Positions 9,832 to 18,572 of a DNA stretch of 64,000 nucleotides are shown in pieces; the stretch's first letter is position 1, and the number at the start of each line of letters is the position of its first letter. The notes below the pieces were generated by a model. The model worked only from the letters and a program-made list of their open reading frames with translations. It did not search any database and had not been told where the DNA came from. Source of the DNA: SKHV01 sp963678565 (GTDB lineage Bacteria > Bacteroidota > Bacteroidia > Bacteroidales > Prolixibacteraceae). Location: positions 3,100,001 to 3,164,000 of the forward strand of contig OY782875.1 of assembly GCA_963678565.1 (NCBI GenBank), read 5' to 3'. The position numbers and the translations under genes are program-made.

Positions 9832-10932
9832 CTAATTCATTTTTATTTTATCAGGGAATAATTGTACAATATTCTCCCATGGAACAAGTTTAAAATTTTG
9901 AGGTAAAGAATTATCATTATCCTTATTGTAACCATCTTGTGCAATAAAAATACCATGCTGAAAATCCTCATTTAAATAATGGCTATAAATTTCAATTCCA
10001 TCAGTTTCTTCTGCGCCATCAACTTTTCCATCAACAATACGAAAACTACCTAAATATTCGTGTGGTGCTTTCCGTTGGTAAACTGCATAAGAATAATTTC
10101 CTTGACTCGAAGCCAACAAATAGCCTTCGCCATTGGGTAAAAAGTAGATAGCGAGTCCCTCAATGTCGTAAATAATATTTTCATTATTTGTTTCAGAACT
10201 TCGGTCGATTAGTTTGCCAATTGGTTCTGAATCGGGTTCAGCATTGAACTTCCAAATTCCACCAATTTCTTCACCAATAAATACGATCTGATTTTCTTCA
10301 TCAGCTACCATTCCTTCAACTTGGCCGTCAATTGAAAACGATCGAAGCAATTTCGCATCAACTTTTGAATCGATATTGACAAATAATTCCCACTGTTCAA
10401 TTTCACCTTCTTTACTATTGATGTATGCATAAAACTTATTTGTTAACGGGCTCACATATAAGCAAAAACCGTAAACTTCGTTTTGCATTTCCGACTTAAT
10501 TTCCCGCGCAGAAATATCAGTTAGTTCACCATTTTGAGCAATCGAATAAATTGAAATTGATTGTGTTGTTCGGTTGGATGCTGCCACAATATCGACTGAA
10601 TCGCCATTAATAGGAAAATTGTAGCGTACATCAACATTATTCATATAACCGACGGGGTAATAAAACAGCTCATCTCCTTTCAAATTATAAACTGCCAAAC
10701 CACCCTTTTTGTCGGTTCCAATTATTTTACTGAGTTCTATAGAATCCGAATTGATCCAAATTGCAGGATCATCGGCTGCATCTTCAGATTTTCTTTGCGC
10801 AACCGGATCGGTTTCATAAAGCGCAACAGTTGTTTTAGTAATCTTTTCTGCAAGCTTTTCCGATCCTTCGCTTGCACGGTCGCAAGCACTAAAAAGTGCT
10901 GCTATTATATAAATAGGTATTATTCGAAACAT
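9832..10932 (-). CDS. Beta-propeller phytase (3-phytase), lipoprotein
   Basis: This enzyme releases phosphate from phytate or other inositol phosphates. The 366-residue protein has a lipobox ending LFSAC (Cys17), so it should be membrane-anchored outside the cytoplasm. Beta-propeller phytase hallmarks run in order: DDPAIWINSDS (about 53-63), GTDKKGGLAVYNL (about 70-82), NNVDVRYNF (about 98-106), EGMVADEEN with FIGEEIGGIWKF in the middle, and DIEGLAIYFLPNGEG with ASSQGNYSYAVY toward the end. These supply the calcium and phosphate ligands in known family members. It lies 70 bases downstream of a TonB-dependent receptor on the same strand, a pairing that suggests surface capture followed by dephosphorylation. 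Confidence 0.92.
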   Translation of the reverse strand: MFRIIPIYIIAALFSACDRASEGSEKLAEKITKTTVALYETDPVAQRKSEDAADDPAIWINSDSIELSKIIGTDKKGGLAVYNLKGDELFYYPVGYMNNVDVRYNFPINGDSVDIVAASNRTTQSISIYSIAQNGELTDISAREIKSEMQNEVYGFCLYVSPLTNKFYAYINSKEGEIEQWELFVNIDSKVDAKLLRSFSIDGQVEGMVADEENQIVFIGEEIGGIWKFNAEPDSEPIGKLIDRSSETNNENIIYDIEGLAIYFLPNGEGYLLASSQGNYSYAVYQRKAPHEYLGSFRIVDGKVDGAEETDGIEIYSHYLNEDFQHGIFIAQDGYNKDNDNSLPQNFKLVPWENIVQLFPDKIKMN

Positions 10933-11002
10933 ATTTTTCTTTTGAATAAAATAACAGATTTCCCTTCAAATGATCAAAGAAATTTTGTTATTAAAAACTT
11001 AA

Positions 11003-13738
11003 TTAGAAATTAAACTTCACGCCTAAATTAATACGAGCATTGTAAAATTCTTCTTGCATTGTGTATTCAGAAGAACCTTGATAATATCGCAATGGTGTAT
11101 TTAATAGATTATTGGCTTCGATGTATCCGATAAAGTTTTCGCCAAAGTTGTAACTTGCGTTTAAATCTAAATAAGTTACTTTATCATAATAGCGATCTTC
11201 AAAAGCCTCGTCGCCAAATTCATCAATAAAATCGCTAGCATAATTAAACGATGCCCGCGCAGAAAGCTTTTTCCCTTCGTAGAATATAGAGGCATTTAAA
11301 TTATGTGCTGGTGTTCCGGGAAGCGAAATATCTTCGGCCTCACGTTCGATATTTGAATTGGTTACCGCTGATTTTGTGAAAGTATAATTTGCATAAAATC
11401 CGGTTTGTTTCAATAATCCAGGTAAGAAATCGAACTGGCGTTGCATTGCTACTTCAAAACCAAATAATGAAGCATCACCAACATTCACAAACTGCTCAAA
11501 TTCATCCCAAGTATTATTTAAATAATCGTAATCATCTTTTACCGTTTCGGCAATAAAGTCGCTAATGTTTTTGTAGAATACTCCTGCCGAGAATAAGCCA
11601 ATTGATTGAAAATAGTTTTCATACACGATATCGAAGTTCATTGAAGTAGTTGGAATTAAATCGGAATTCCCAACACTAATCTCATTATCTTCCTGATTAA
11701 TTTCAACGCGCGGAACTAAACCGATATATTTTGGACGCGCTAATGTATTCGTCCATGCTGCCTTTAATTTGCTGTCCTTCGAGAAATTATATTTCAAAAT
11801 TAATGAAGGTAAAAAGTTGCTGTAATTGTTTTCAGCTTTATCGGTATCATTTAATGCCGAAACATCACCTTCATCATCTAAGACTAATTCTTTTCCTTGA
11901 TAAGCAATATCAGTATTTTCAAAACGTAAGCCAGCAACAAAATCTAACTTGCCCAATTCATGGTCGTAACGTGCATAAGCAGCTGTTACATTTTCTGAAG
12001 CAATAAAATTCCCAGCCAACTCTTCTAAATCTTCTTTTTTTGTGTATTTCGTTTTATCGTCTAAATTCAAGGCTCCTAGAAATTCTTTTTCGACAAAAGT
12101 TCCGGCAGCATAATTGCCAGCTAAAAAATCAGCTTTCGTTTGATCGGCTGTATGAGCTAACGCATCTGCACTAAAACCCTCCTCATCAGCAATGTCAATT
12201 TCATAAAATTCATTGCTTCGCTCTTTCGATTTGCCTTTATACTTTGCACCAAACTGTAACTTTCCGGATTCTGCAACAGGTAGCTTGAAATCAACTTTGA
12301 ATTTGATATCTTGATCAAATGTATTTTGAAATTCTTCAGTTACTTCATCTAGTTCCCAATTCGAATTTAAATTTCGAGCTTCTGGGGTATTTACAATTGG
12401 TTTAGGTTTACGTGTATCTGTTGTGTTATAGGCAACATTGACATCCTCAATTATATATTGTAAATATCTTTCGTATGGGCGATCTTCGCTCGCTTTTGAA
12501 TAAGAACCTTTCCAATCAACTTCCAACAATCCCATTTGGTGATCACCTCCTAAAGAAACATGAATAGTTCGTTGATCTTCCAATCGGGCATTTTTATTGT
12601 TGGCGCTACCACCTTTTAACTGACGCTCAATAGTATCGTCGCCATCATATACAACACGATAGCGATTTTCCCAGTCATTACGATGATTATACATTAACTT
12701 AAAATCAATTTTATGATTCGGGTTGATCATATAATCCAGTGCAGTGGAATAACTTTGGCGCAAGCGTTGAACCACATAAGTTCGAACTTGCATTTCTTTA
12801 ATTGTTCCATCATCTTCCCATTCGGCTTCAATGTTATCAGAACCCAATTTATGGTCCTGTATTGAAGCAGAAACGGTGAAACCAAGTTTATCGTTTAAAA
12901 AACGATTTCCATACATTAAAGCACCATTAATTGCAGGCTTTCCACTTAACATATTATAAGTTGTTCCTAAGCTACCAGATATACGCTGTTTGTAAGGATT
13001 CGATTTTGTAACTAAGTTAATTGCACCTCCAATTGCATCGGCATCCATATCGGGAGTAACGACTTTGCTCACTTCGATACTTTGTACCATATCGGCAGGA
13101 ATCAAATCTAACTGTACAGAGCGTATTTCTGCTTCAGCCGAAGGAATTCGATCGCCATCGATCGTTACTGCATTGTATTCGGGTGCAGTACCACGCACAT
13201 GACCAAAACGAGCTTCACCTTGGTCGTATTGTACATTTACACCAGGAATACGCTTTAATGCATCACCTACATTTTGATCGGGGAAACGACCTACTTGATC
13301 AGAGGAAATTACATTAGTTACATTAATACTATTTCGTTGTTGGTTCAAAGCTTTAGATTGACCTTGCAAACCACCATTAATAACGACCTCGCTCATTTCG
13401 ATACCAGCTTTCAAAACGAAATCCTTTTTAGTAACCACACCAGTTTTCACTTCAACTTTTTCAATAATATTTTGAAATCCGATATAAGAAACTTCGATTT
13501 CGTATGAACCAGTTTCTAAACTATTAATACGATAGTAACCGTTAGCATCTGAGATCACACCATTTCCTAATGATCGTACAATGATTGTAGCTCCCGGTAA
13601 AGGGAAGTTTTGAGTATCAACAATCCGACCGGCGATAACTGCCCCTTTGGGTTTTGAATTTTCAGCATTATCAGCAAACGAAATTTGCGAGACAAGTAAA
13701 GCGATAAATAATACAAAGAATTTAAAATTGGTTTTCAT
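11003..13738 (-). CDS. TonB-dependent receptor of the phytase locus
   Basis: This 911-residue outer-membrane receptor has a signal peptide (1-22, ending SFA) and a carboxypeptidase-regulatory-like domain (about 32-110; GRIVDTQNFPLPGATI, YYRINSLETGSYEIEVSYIGF). The plug follows (about 130-245; FPDQNVGDALKRIPGV, GTAPEYNAVTIDGDRIPS, VTPDMDADAIGGAINLVTKS), then a beta-barrel ending NLGVKFNF. The plug type (DADAIGG) differs from SusC and resembles receptors that import small phosphorylated or sugar ligands without a SusD partner. The phytase gene follows after 70 bases, so inositol phosphate or its breakdown products are the likely ligand; that is an inference from context. A -7 box lies about 50 bases upstream. 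Confidence 0.92.
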   Translation of the reverse strand: MKTNFKFFVLFIALLVSQISFADNAENSKPKGAVIAGRIVDTQNFPLPGATIIVRSLGNGVISDANGYYRINSLETGSYEIEVSYIGFQNIIEKVEVKTGVVTKKDFVLKAGIEMSEVVINGGLQGQSKALNQQRNSINVTNVISSDQVGRFPDQNVGDALKRIPGVNVQYDQGEARFGHVRGTAPEYNAVTIDGDRIPSAEAEIRSVQLDLIPADMVQSIEVSKVVTPDMDADAIGGAINLVTKSNPYKQRISGSLGTTYNMLSGKPAINGALMYGNRFLNDKLGFTVSASIQDHKLGSDNIEAEWEDDGTIKEMQVRTYVVQRLRQSYSTALDYMINPNHKIDFKLMYNHRNDWENRYRVVYDGDDTIERQLKGGSANNKNARLEDQRTIHVSLGGDHQMGLLEVDWKGSYSKASEDRPYERYLQYIIEDVNVAYNTTDTRKPKPIVNTPEARNLNSNWELDEVTEEFQNTFDQDIKFKVDFKLPVAESGKLQFGAKYKGKSKERSNEFYEIDIADEEGFSADALAHTADQTKADFLAGNYAAGTFVEKEFLGALNLDDKTKYTKKEDLEELAGNFIASENVTAAYARYDHELGKLDFVAGLRFENTDIAYQGKELVLDDEGDVSALNDTDKAENNYSNFLPSLILKYNFSKDSKLKAAWTNTLARPKYIGLVPRVEINQEDNEISVGNSDLIPTTSMNFDIVYENYFQSIGLFSAGVFYKNISDFIAETVKDDYDYLNNTWDEFEQFVNVGDASLFGFEVAMQRQFDFLPGLLKQTGFYANYTFTKSAVTNSNIEREAEDISLPGTPAHNLNASIFYEGKKLSARASFNYASDFIDEFGDEAFEDRYYDKVTYLDLNASYNFGENFIGYIEANNLLNTPLRYYQGSSEYTMQEEFYNARINLGVKFNF

Positions 13739-13784
13739 TTGAGTGTTTTTATTTTAAACAATTGGTTTACACATGTTCACAGGC

Positions 13785-13792
13785 CAAAATTA
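13785..13792 (-). promoter_or_regulatory. -7 box of the receptor-phytase operon (TAATTTTG on the minus strand)
   Basis: CAAAATTA on the plus strand reads TAATTTTG on the minus strand, an exact TAnnTTTG match 47 bases upstream of the receptor start. No TTTG at the correct -33 spacing was found. Confidence 0.5.
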
Positions 13793-14271
13793 TATAGCTC
13801 AATACCCGTTTAGTTTAACTCAAAAACAACTATACTTAAACAATACAAAATGTTAAATAATCGTATCGCTCTCATTTTATGACAAATAAAGACCCCTTGT
13901 TAATTCTTCTGCATTAATTCTATCTAAAATTGAGTTTAATTTTTTGGACTCAACACATGCAATCCGCTAATTATCATACAATTTCACTAGATCACCTCCA
14001 AAACCTAAAGGTTTACATCTAATTAATATTAAAACCTCCATCCACTCCCCGCGCCATATCGGGAATTACTATACAAAACCAAAGGAATTCCCTTTAAGTA
14101 CTTTAAGACCTTTATATGTTTATATACAGCCACTTACAGGAATTTTTGCTTCTGTTTTTTTAGACTTAATATATATAAGCTACATGGAATAAAATTTGAA
14201 CTTCATCCAACTAACTGAATCAATGAGTTTTATTAACTTCAATAAGTTTTCGAAGGAATTGACAAACTTCT

Positions 14272-14288
14272 GATAGGTTTTACCTATC
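14272..14288. promoter_or_regulatory. Perfect palindromic operator candidate GATAGGT-TTT-ACCTATC
   Basis: Two 7-base arms are perfectly complementary around a 3-base centre. The site ends 12 bases before the -7 box at 14301 and covers the place where the -33 element should be (TTTT at 14278-14281, 19 bases from the -7 box). This is where a dimeric repressor could block, or an activator replace, the -33 contact. The cognate regulator is not in the window. Confidence 0.55.
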
Positions 14289-14308
14289 TACATATTTAGA
14301 TATATTTG
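14278..14308 (+). promoter_or_regulatory. Promoter of the octaheme cytochrome operon
   Basis: The -7 box TATATTTG (14301-14308) matches TAnnTTTG exactly. A TTTT at 14278-14281 sits 19 bases upstream as a weak -33 element inside the palindrome. The predicted transcript has a leader of about 105 bases before the ATG at 14420. Confidence 0.6.
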
Positions 14309-14419
14309 GAATAATCTAACACACTATGAATAAGATACTAGGAAGTATTTTATAGTGTAATATCAGATAAAACATCAGAGTAAATCGTTGAATTGATTTG
14401 TGATTTTACTAAAATTTAA

Positions 14420-16021
14420 ATGATGAAACGCACCATAATTATTCTAATAACTGCAGTTTTACTGGTTTTGGTTTTAACCAACCTGCTTCACCAGGAAACC
14501 TACTACAATCTCAAACTCGAGAAGCTAAAAACCGAATATGCCATTCAACCAATTTCTTCAGTCGATCACAGCAAATTTGAAATTCTTCAGAAAGAATTCA
14601 AGACGCCGCAAGATGTTACCGAGGCATGTATAAGTTGTCATACCGAACGACATACCGAAATTATGAACAGTGCTCACTGGAACTGGGAGCGAGTTTCTTA
14701 TGTTGAAGATAGAGGAATTGTTGCCTCAGGTAAAAAAAGCGTTTTAAATAACTTCTGTATTGGAGCTACAACCAATGAGCAAGCTTGTGCAAAATGTCAT
14801 ATTGGATTTGGAATGGATAACGACCATTACGACTTCAATAATGCTCGTAACGTTGATTGTATGGTTTGCCACGATAATAGCGAAGAATATATTAAAGGTG
14901 CTGCTATGGCAGGCTATCCCGATCGTTCAGTAAACTTAGCCAAAGTTGCTCAAAGTGTTGGTCAGCCCGAAAAACACAATTGTGGTAGTTGTCACTTCAA
15001 TTCTGGTGGTGGAAACAATGTAAAACATGGTGATTTGGAACAAGCACTTCTATCTTGTGACCGCGAAACCGATGTTCACATGGCAGCCAATGGGATGAAT
15101 ATGGAATGTGTTGCCTGTCATACTGCTGAAAACCATAAAATAAAAGGCAAATTATACTCTGTGTCATCAACACACCATAATCGGGTAAATTGTGAAGATT
15201 GTCACTCTTCTACCCCGCACTTTGATAAGGTAATTAATCAACACGGAGCAAAAGTTGCTTGTCAAACTTGCCATATACCAACTTATGCAAAAGTAAATGC
15301 AACCAAAATGGAATGGAAATGGTCTGAAGCTGGTGAACTAAAAGATGGAGAGCCCTTCCATACGGAAGACGAAATGGGAAATCACAACTATCTTTCAATA
15401 AAAGGATCCTTCAAGTGGGAGAAAAATGTTAAACCAGATTATACTTGGTTTAACGGTACAGCCGATCATTACGTACTTGGAGATAAAGTAACAGAAATTC
15501 CGGTGCGAATAAATCCATTGGGTGGTTCTTATGATGATCCTGATTCGAAAATCATACCAATAAAAATTCATCGTGGTGATCAAATTTACGATCCGATAAA
15601 CAAAATATTAGTACAACCTCGTTTGTGGGCTGCTGAAAAGGGCGACAGTGCATTCTGGGTAGATTTCGACTGGGGATTGGCAGCTGAAGCTGGGATGAAA
15701 CAAATTGGTCTTCCATATAGTGGGGAGTATGATTTTGTTGAAACAGAAATGTATTGGCCAATTAACCACATGGTTGCACCTTCGAGCGAAGCCTTAAGCT
15801 GCGCAGAATGCCATACACGAAGTGACGACGGCCGATTGGCACAATTAGGTGGTTTTTACCTTCCAGGACGCGACCATAATAAACCTTTAGACATGCTTGG
15901 GTTACTCGCATTCTTGGGTGCTTTAGGTGGCGTGTTTATACATGCCGCAATTCGAGTATTTATTTCAATTCGTAAAAAGAGATATGAATTAGAAATAATT
16001 GATTACAATGAAGAAGAATAG
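14420..16021 (+). CDS. Octaheme c-type cytochrome, tetrathionate-reductase (OTR) family, membrane-anchored
   Basis: The 533-residue protein has exactly eight CxxCH haem-binding motifs (haem Cys pairs starting at residues 70, 123, 147, 188, 230, 258, 281 and 461). It has an N-terminal membrane segment (5-23) and a second hydrophobic segment near the C-terminus (about 490-515) before a short charged tail. The haem spacing, with seven clustered motifs and the eighth far downstream, fits the octaheme tetrathionate-reductase family, whose characterised member reduces tetrathionate and also nitrite and hydroxylamine in vitro. The physiological substrate here is therefore open. The following cytochrome b would link it to the quinone pool, and two YeeE/YedE genes point to sulfur compounds. 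It may start at the first or second of the two consecutive ATGs. Confidence 0.9.
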   Translation: MMKRTIIILITAVLLVLVLTNLLHQETYYNLKLEKLKTEYAIQPISSVDHSKFEILQKEFKTPQDVTEACISCHTERHTEIMNSAHWNWERVSYVEDRGIVASGKKSVLNNFCIGATTNEQACAKCHIGFGMDNDHYDFNNARNVDCMVCHDNSEEYIKGAAMAGYPDRSVNLAKVAQSVGQPEKHNCGSCHFNSGGGNNVKHGDLEQALLSCDRETDVHMAANGMNMECVACHTAENHKIKGKLYSVSSTHHNRVNCEDCHSSTPHFDKVINQHGAKVACQTCHIPTYAKVNATKMEWKWSEAGELKDGEPFHTEDEMGNHNYLSIKGSFKWEKNVKPDYTWFNGTADHYVLGDKVTEIPVRINPLGGSYDDPDSKIIPIKIHRGDQIYDPINKILVQPRLWAAEKGDSAFWVDFDWGLAAEAGMKQIGLPYSGEYDFVETEMYWPINHMVAPSSEALSCAECHTRSDDGRLAQLGGFYLPGRDHNKPLDMLGLLAFLGALGGVFIHAAIRVFISIRKKRYELEIIDYNEEE

Positions 16022-16075
16022 ATAAAATCGATTAACGAATTCTAGGATGAAAGTCATCCATTAAAAACATATAAA

Positions 16076-16738
16076 ATGAAAAGAGTTTATATTTATAAAG
16101 GTTTTGAAAGATTTTGGCACTGGACTCAAGCTGCCTTAATTTTCTTTCTTGCCTTAACCGGATTTGAAGTTCACGGCACTTTTCACATATTAGGATTTGA
16201 AGCAGCGGCAAGGTATCATCAAATTGCATCCTATGGATTGATTGTCCTAATCATCTTTGCAATTTTCTGGCATTTTGCAACCGGAGAATGGAAACAATAC
16301 CTTCCTACTACCAAAAAACTAAAAGAACAAATAATGTATTATGCAATTGGGATGTTCAAAGGCGAGCCTCATCCAACACATAAAACCGAGGTTGCCAAAT
16401 TGAATCCGTTACAAAGAATAACTTACTTGGCCTTCAAATTAGTTTTGGTACCAATGACAATCATTTCTGGTTTACTATACATGTTTCACAAACACATTAA
16501 TCAGAACGACCTTGTAGAAACCATCGATATTCCATTAAGCAATGTTGCGTTCTGGCATACATTAGGAGCAATTTTGTTAATGGTTTTTGTTGTAATACAT
16601 GTTTATATGACAACTACGGGGGAAACTCCAACATCAAATATACAAGCCATGATTACCGGTTACGAGGATTTAGAGGACGAAAACGAACACGACGGGAAAA
16701 ATCAAAAATCAACAACCGAAAACACCACTAAAAATTAA
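16076..16738 (+). CDS. Cytochrome b, thiosulfate-reductase/formate-dehydrogenase gamma type
   Basis: This 220-residue integral membrane protein has four predicted helices (about 15-33, 48-68, 115-137, 158-180). Histidines suited to two b haems are His15, His48, His66, His161 and His175, in segments such as ERFWHWTQ and FWHTLGA. Such subunits exchange electrons between menaquinone and a periplasmic redox partner. It starts 54 bases after the octaheme cytochrome and ends 3 bases before the first YeeE/YedE gene, so it is very likely the membrane partner of the octaheme protein. The C-terminal tail (about 198-220) is polar and rich in Glu, Asp, Lys and Asn. Confidence 0.87.
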   Translation: MKRVYIYKGFERFWHWTQAALIFFLALTGFEVHGTFHILGFEAAARYHQIASYGLIVLIIFAIFWHFATGEWKQYLPTTKKLKEQIMYYAIGMFKGEPHPTHKTEVAKLNPLQRITYLAFKLVLVPMTIISGLLYMFHKHINQNDLVETIDIPLSNVAFWHTLGAILLMVFVVIHVYMTTTGETPTSNIQAMITGYEDLEDENEHDGKNQKSTTENTTKN

Positions 16739-16741
16739 ATT

Positions 16742-17260
16742 ATGAAGAAATTACCTTACATGAATCCATATCTGGCCGGTTTTCTTCTTGGCTTGATATT
16801 GTTGGCTACCATTTACATTACTGGTCGTGGATTAGGTGCCAGTGGTGCATTTAAAAGTGTAGTGGTTGCAACTGTAGATAATGTTGCGCCACAGCATGCA
16901 GAAAACACAGCTTTCTATGCCGATTATGCAGAATCGCATCCAGAAGGGCCAATGCACAGTTGGTTGGTATTTGAAGTAATTGGCGTTTTAATTGGCGCAT
17001 TCTTTTCAGGTGTACTTTCAAAAAGAACCGGATTAAAATTTGAAAAAGGCCCGAAAGCAAGTAATTACGCTCGAATTATTGGAGCTGTTATTGGTGGTGC
17101 CTTATTCGGATATGGATCTCAATTGGGAAGAGGATGTACCAGTGGATCGGCATTAAGTGGAATGGCTGTAATATCCTTCGGAGGTATTATTACCATGTTT
17201 GCAATTTTTGGCGGGGCGTATGCACTAGCTTATTTTTTCAGAAAACTTTGGCTAAAATAA
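16742..17260 (+). CDS. YeeE/YedE-family (sulfur transport) membrane protein, first half
   Basis: This 172-residue polytopic protein carries the family signature GYGSQLGRGCTSGSALSG with the conserved Cys132. In characterised YeeE proteins such cysteines relay thiosulfate or sulfane sulfur across the membrane. Helices lie at about 10-27, 73-92, 110-128 and 140-165. An extra loop (about 45-72, acidic, DYAESHPEGP) separates helices 1 and 2. It lies 3 bases after cytochrome b and 6 bases before a second YeeE/YedE gene. The two may form a full transporter as two half-size subunits, as in PmpA/PmpB-type pairs. Substrate is inferred, not shown. Confidence 0.88.
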   Translation: MKKLPYMNPYLAGFLLGLILLATIYITGRGLGASGAFKSVVVATVDNVAPQHAENTAFYADYAESHPEGPMHSWLVFEVIGVLIGAFFSGVLSKRTGLKFEKGPKASNYARIIGAVIGGALFGYGSQLGRGCTSGSALSGMAVISFGGIITMFAIFGGAYALAYFFRKLWLK

Positions 17261-17266
17261 ATCACA

Positions 17267-18466
17267 ATGGGACCATTAGTACCTTATATTATATCAAATG
17301 AGTTTAACTTCATTATTGCACTACTAGTTGGTATTGCATTTGGGTTTATACTAGAACAAGCAGGTTTCTCTTCAACTAAGAAACTGGTTGGTTTATTTTA
17401 TGGTTACGATTTTACCGTTTTGCGCGTTTTCTTCACTGCGGGGGTTACTGCAATGATTGGCGTATTGCTGTTAAGCCATTACGGATTATTAGATACAAAC
17501 ATCATTTACATTAATCCGACATTTGTGCGCTCTGCAATTGTAGGTGGTTTAATAATGGGAGCAGGATTTGTTATTGGTGGTTTTTGCCCAGGAACAAGCG
17601 TTTGTGCTGCCGCAATTGGGAAATTAGATGCAATGCTCTTCATCGTAGGTTCTATCATAGGAATCTTTGCATTTACGGAGAGTTATCCATTAATCGAGGA
17701 CTTTTACAAAGCTGATGCTTTAGGCCCTTTAAGATTTAACGAAGTGTTAGGAATTTCTCCACTTCTTTTTGCTTTTGGATTAACAGCTATCGCAATTGCA
17801 GCCTTTTATTTTACCTGGAAAATTGAAAAAAAAGTTCGTAAAACTAATTTTCACACTCCAAAACCTTGGGTAAAACGATACTATATTGCAGCAGCTATGC
17901 CAATTTTGGTATTAATACTAATTGCCATATTACCAAGTAAATCGGAAATAATAGAAAATAAAATTGCTGAGGCACAACGTCAAAAGAAGTGTGTCTTTAA
18001 AGAAATTGCGGCAGACAAGGTGGCTGATGAAATTGTAAACCATTATTATGCATATAACATTATAGATGTTAGAACTGCTGAAGAGTTTGAAGCCTTTCAT
18101 TTGCCAATGGCCATTAATATTCCATTTGATGAAATTACCGAAAGAAAATGGGAAACCTATTTTAAGCAAAAAATAAAAACCAATGTATTTTATGCCGATG
18201 ATAGCATAAAAGTCAGGATGTCGTGCTTGAAGGCTAAGTTTGTAGGAAATTCAGAAAACTATATCATGCAAGAAACAGCACAGGACTTCAAAAATATGTA
18301 TTACAATTTAGAAAGACCTGGGCCTCAAGCTTCAAAACAAGAAGTAAAAGAATATAATTTTAGAACGAATGCAGTAAAAGCAATGGATGACTTAACTGAA
18401 GCATTGAAAAATATTGGGAAACCTGTAACAACGGAAGTAAAAGTAGCATCGGGCGGATGTAGTTAA
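17267..18466 (+). CDS. YeeE/YedE-family membrane protein fused to a degenerate rhodanese domain with a C-terminal GGCS tail
   Basis: Residues 1-220 are a YeeE/YedE membrane domain with conserved cysteines in GGFCPGTSVCAAA (Cys107, Cys113). After the last helix (about 205-222) an exported or cytoplasmic domain begins. Residues 243-330 look like a rhodanese fold (NIIDVRTAEEFEAFHLPMAIN at about 264-284). The place of the catalytic Cys reads NVFYADDS, so the usual active-site cysteine is missing; Cys320 is nearby but displaced. A linker of about 50 residues leads to the C-terminal ASGGCS (Cys398), which resembles the GGCGG sulfur-carrying swinging arm of SoxY. A sulfur-relay role is inferred. It is the last gene of the operon, with a terminator 23 bases on. 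Confidence 0.85.
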   Translation: MGPLVPYIISNEFNFIIALLVGIAFGFILEQAGFSSTKKLVGLFYGYDFTVLRVFFTAGVTAMIGVLLLSHYGLLDTNIIYINPTFVRSAIVGGLIMGAGFVIGGFCPGTSVCAAAIGKLDAMLFIVGSIIGIFAFTESYPLIEDFYKADALGPLRFNEVLGISPLLFAFGLTAIAIAAFYFTWKIEKKVRKTNFHTPKPWVKRYYIAAAMPILVLILIAILPSKSEIIENKIAEAQRQKKCVFKEIAADKVADEIVNHYYAYNIIDVRTAEEFEAFHLPMAINIPFDEITERKWETYFKQKIKTNVFYADDSIKVRMSCLKAKFVGNSENYIMQETAQDFKNMYYNLERPGPQASKQEVKEYNFRTNAVKAMDDLTEALKNIGKPVTTEVKVASGGCS

Positions 18467-18488
18467 AACATAGTTCAATAATTTTGAC

Positions 18489-18521
18489 AAAAGGATAAGC
18501 TGAAAAGTTTATCCTTTTTTT
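18489..18521 (+). terminator. Rho-independent terminator after the sulfur/cytochrome operon
   Basis: A 10-bp stem AAAAGGATAA (18489-18498) with TTATCCTTTT (18509-18518) closes a 10-base loop and is followed by T residues. It defines the 3' end of the four-gene operon. Confidence 0.85.
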
Positions 18522-18572
18522 GGTAAAAATTAATTACTTTCACGGTTCCATATATTCATATAAGTCAATCAA

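Larger units (their letters stand above)
13739..14419. other. Divergent intergenic region between the phytase receptor and the octaheme cytochrome operon
   Basis: No gene was found in these 681 bases. It contains the receptor promoter at the left, and at the right a palindrome and promoter of the cytochrome operon. Between them is a 7-bp inverted repeat (GGGAATT at 14061-14067 with AATTCCC at 14086-14092) of unknown meaning. Confidence 0.55.

Noticed and set aside
13990..14000. GATCACCTCC resembling the 3' end of 16S rRNA
   Set aside because: Only about ten bases match and nothing before it looks like rRNA; chance.
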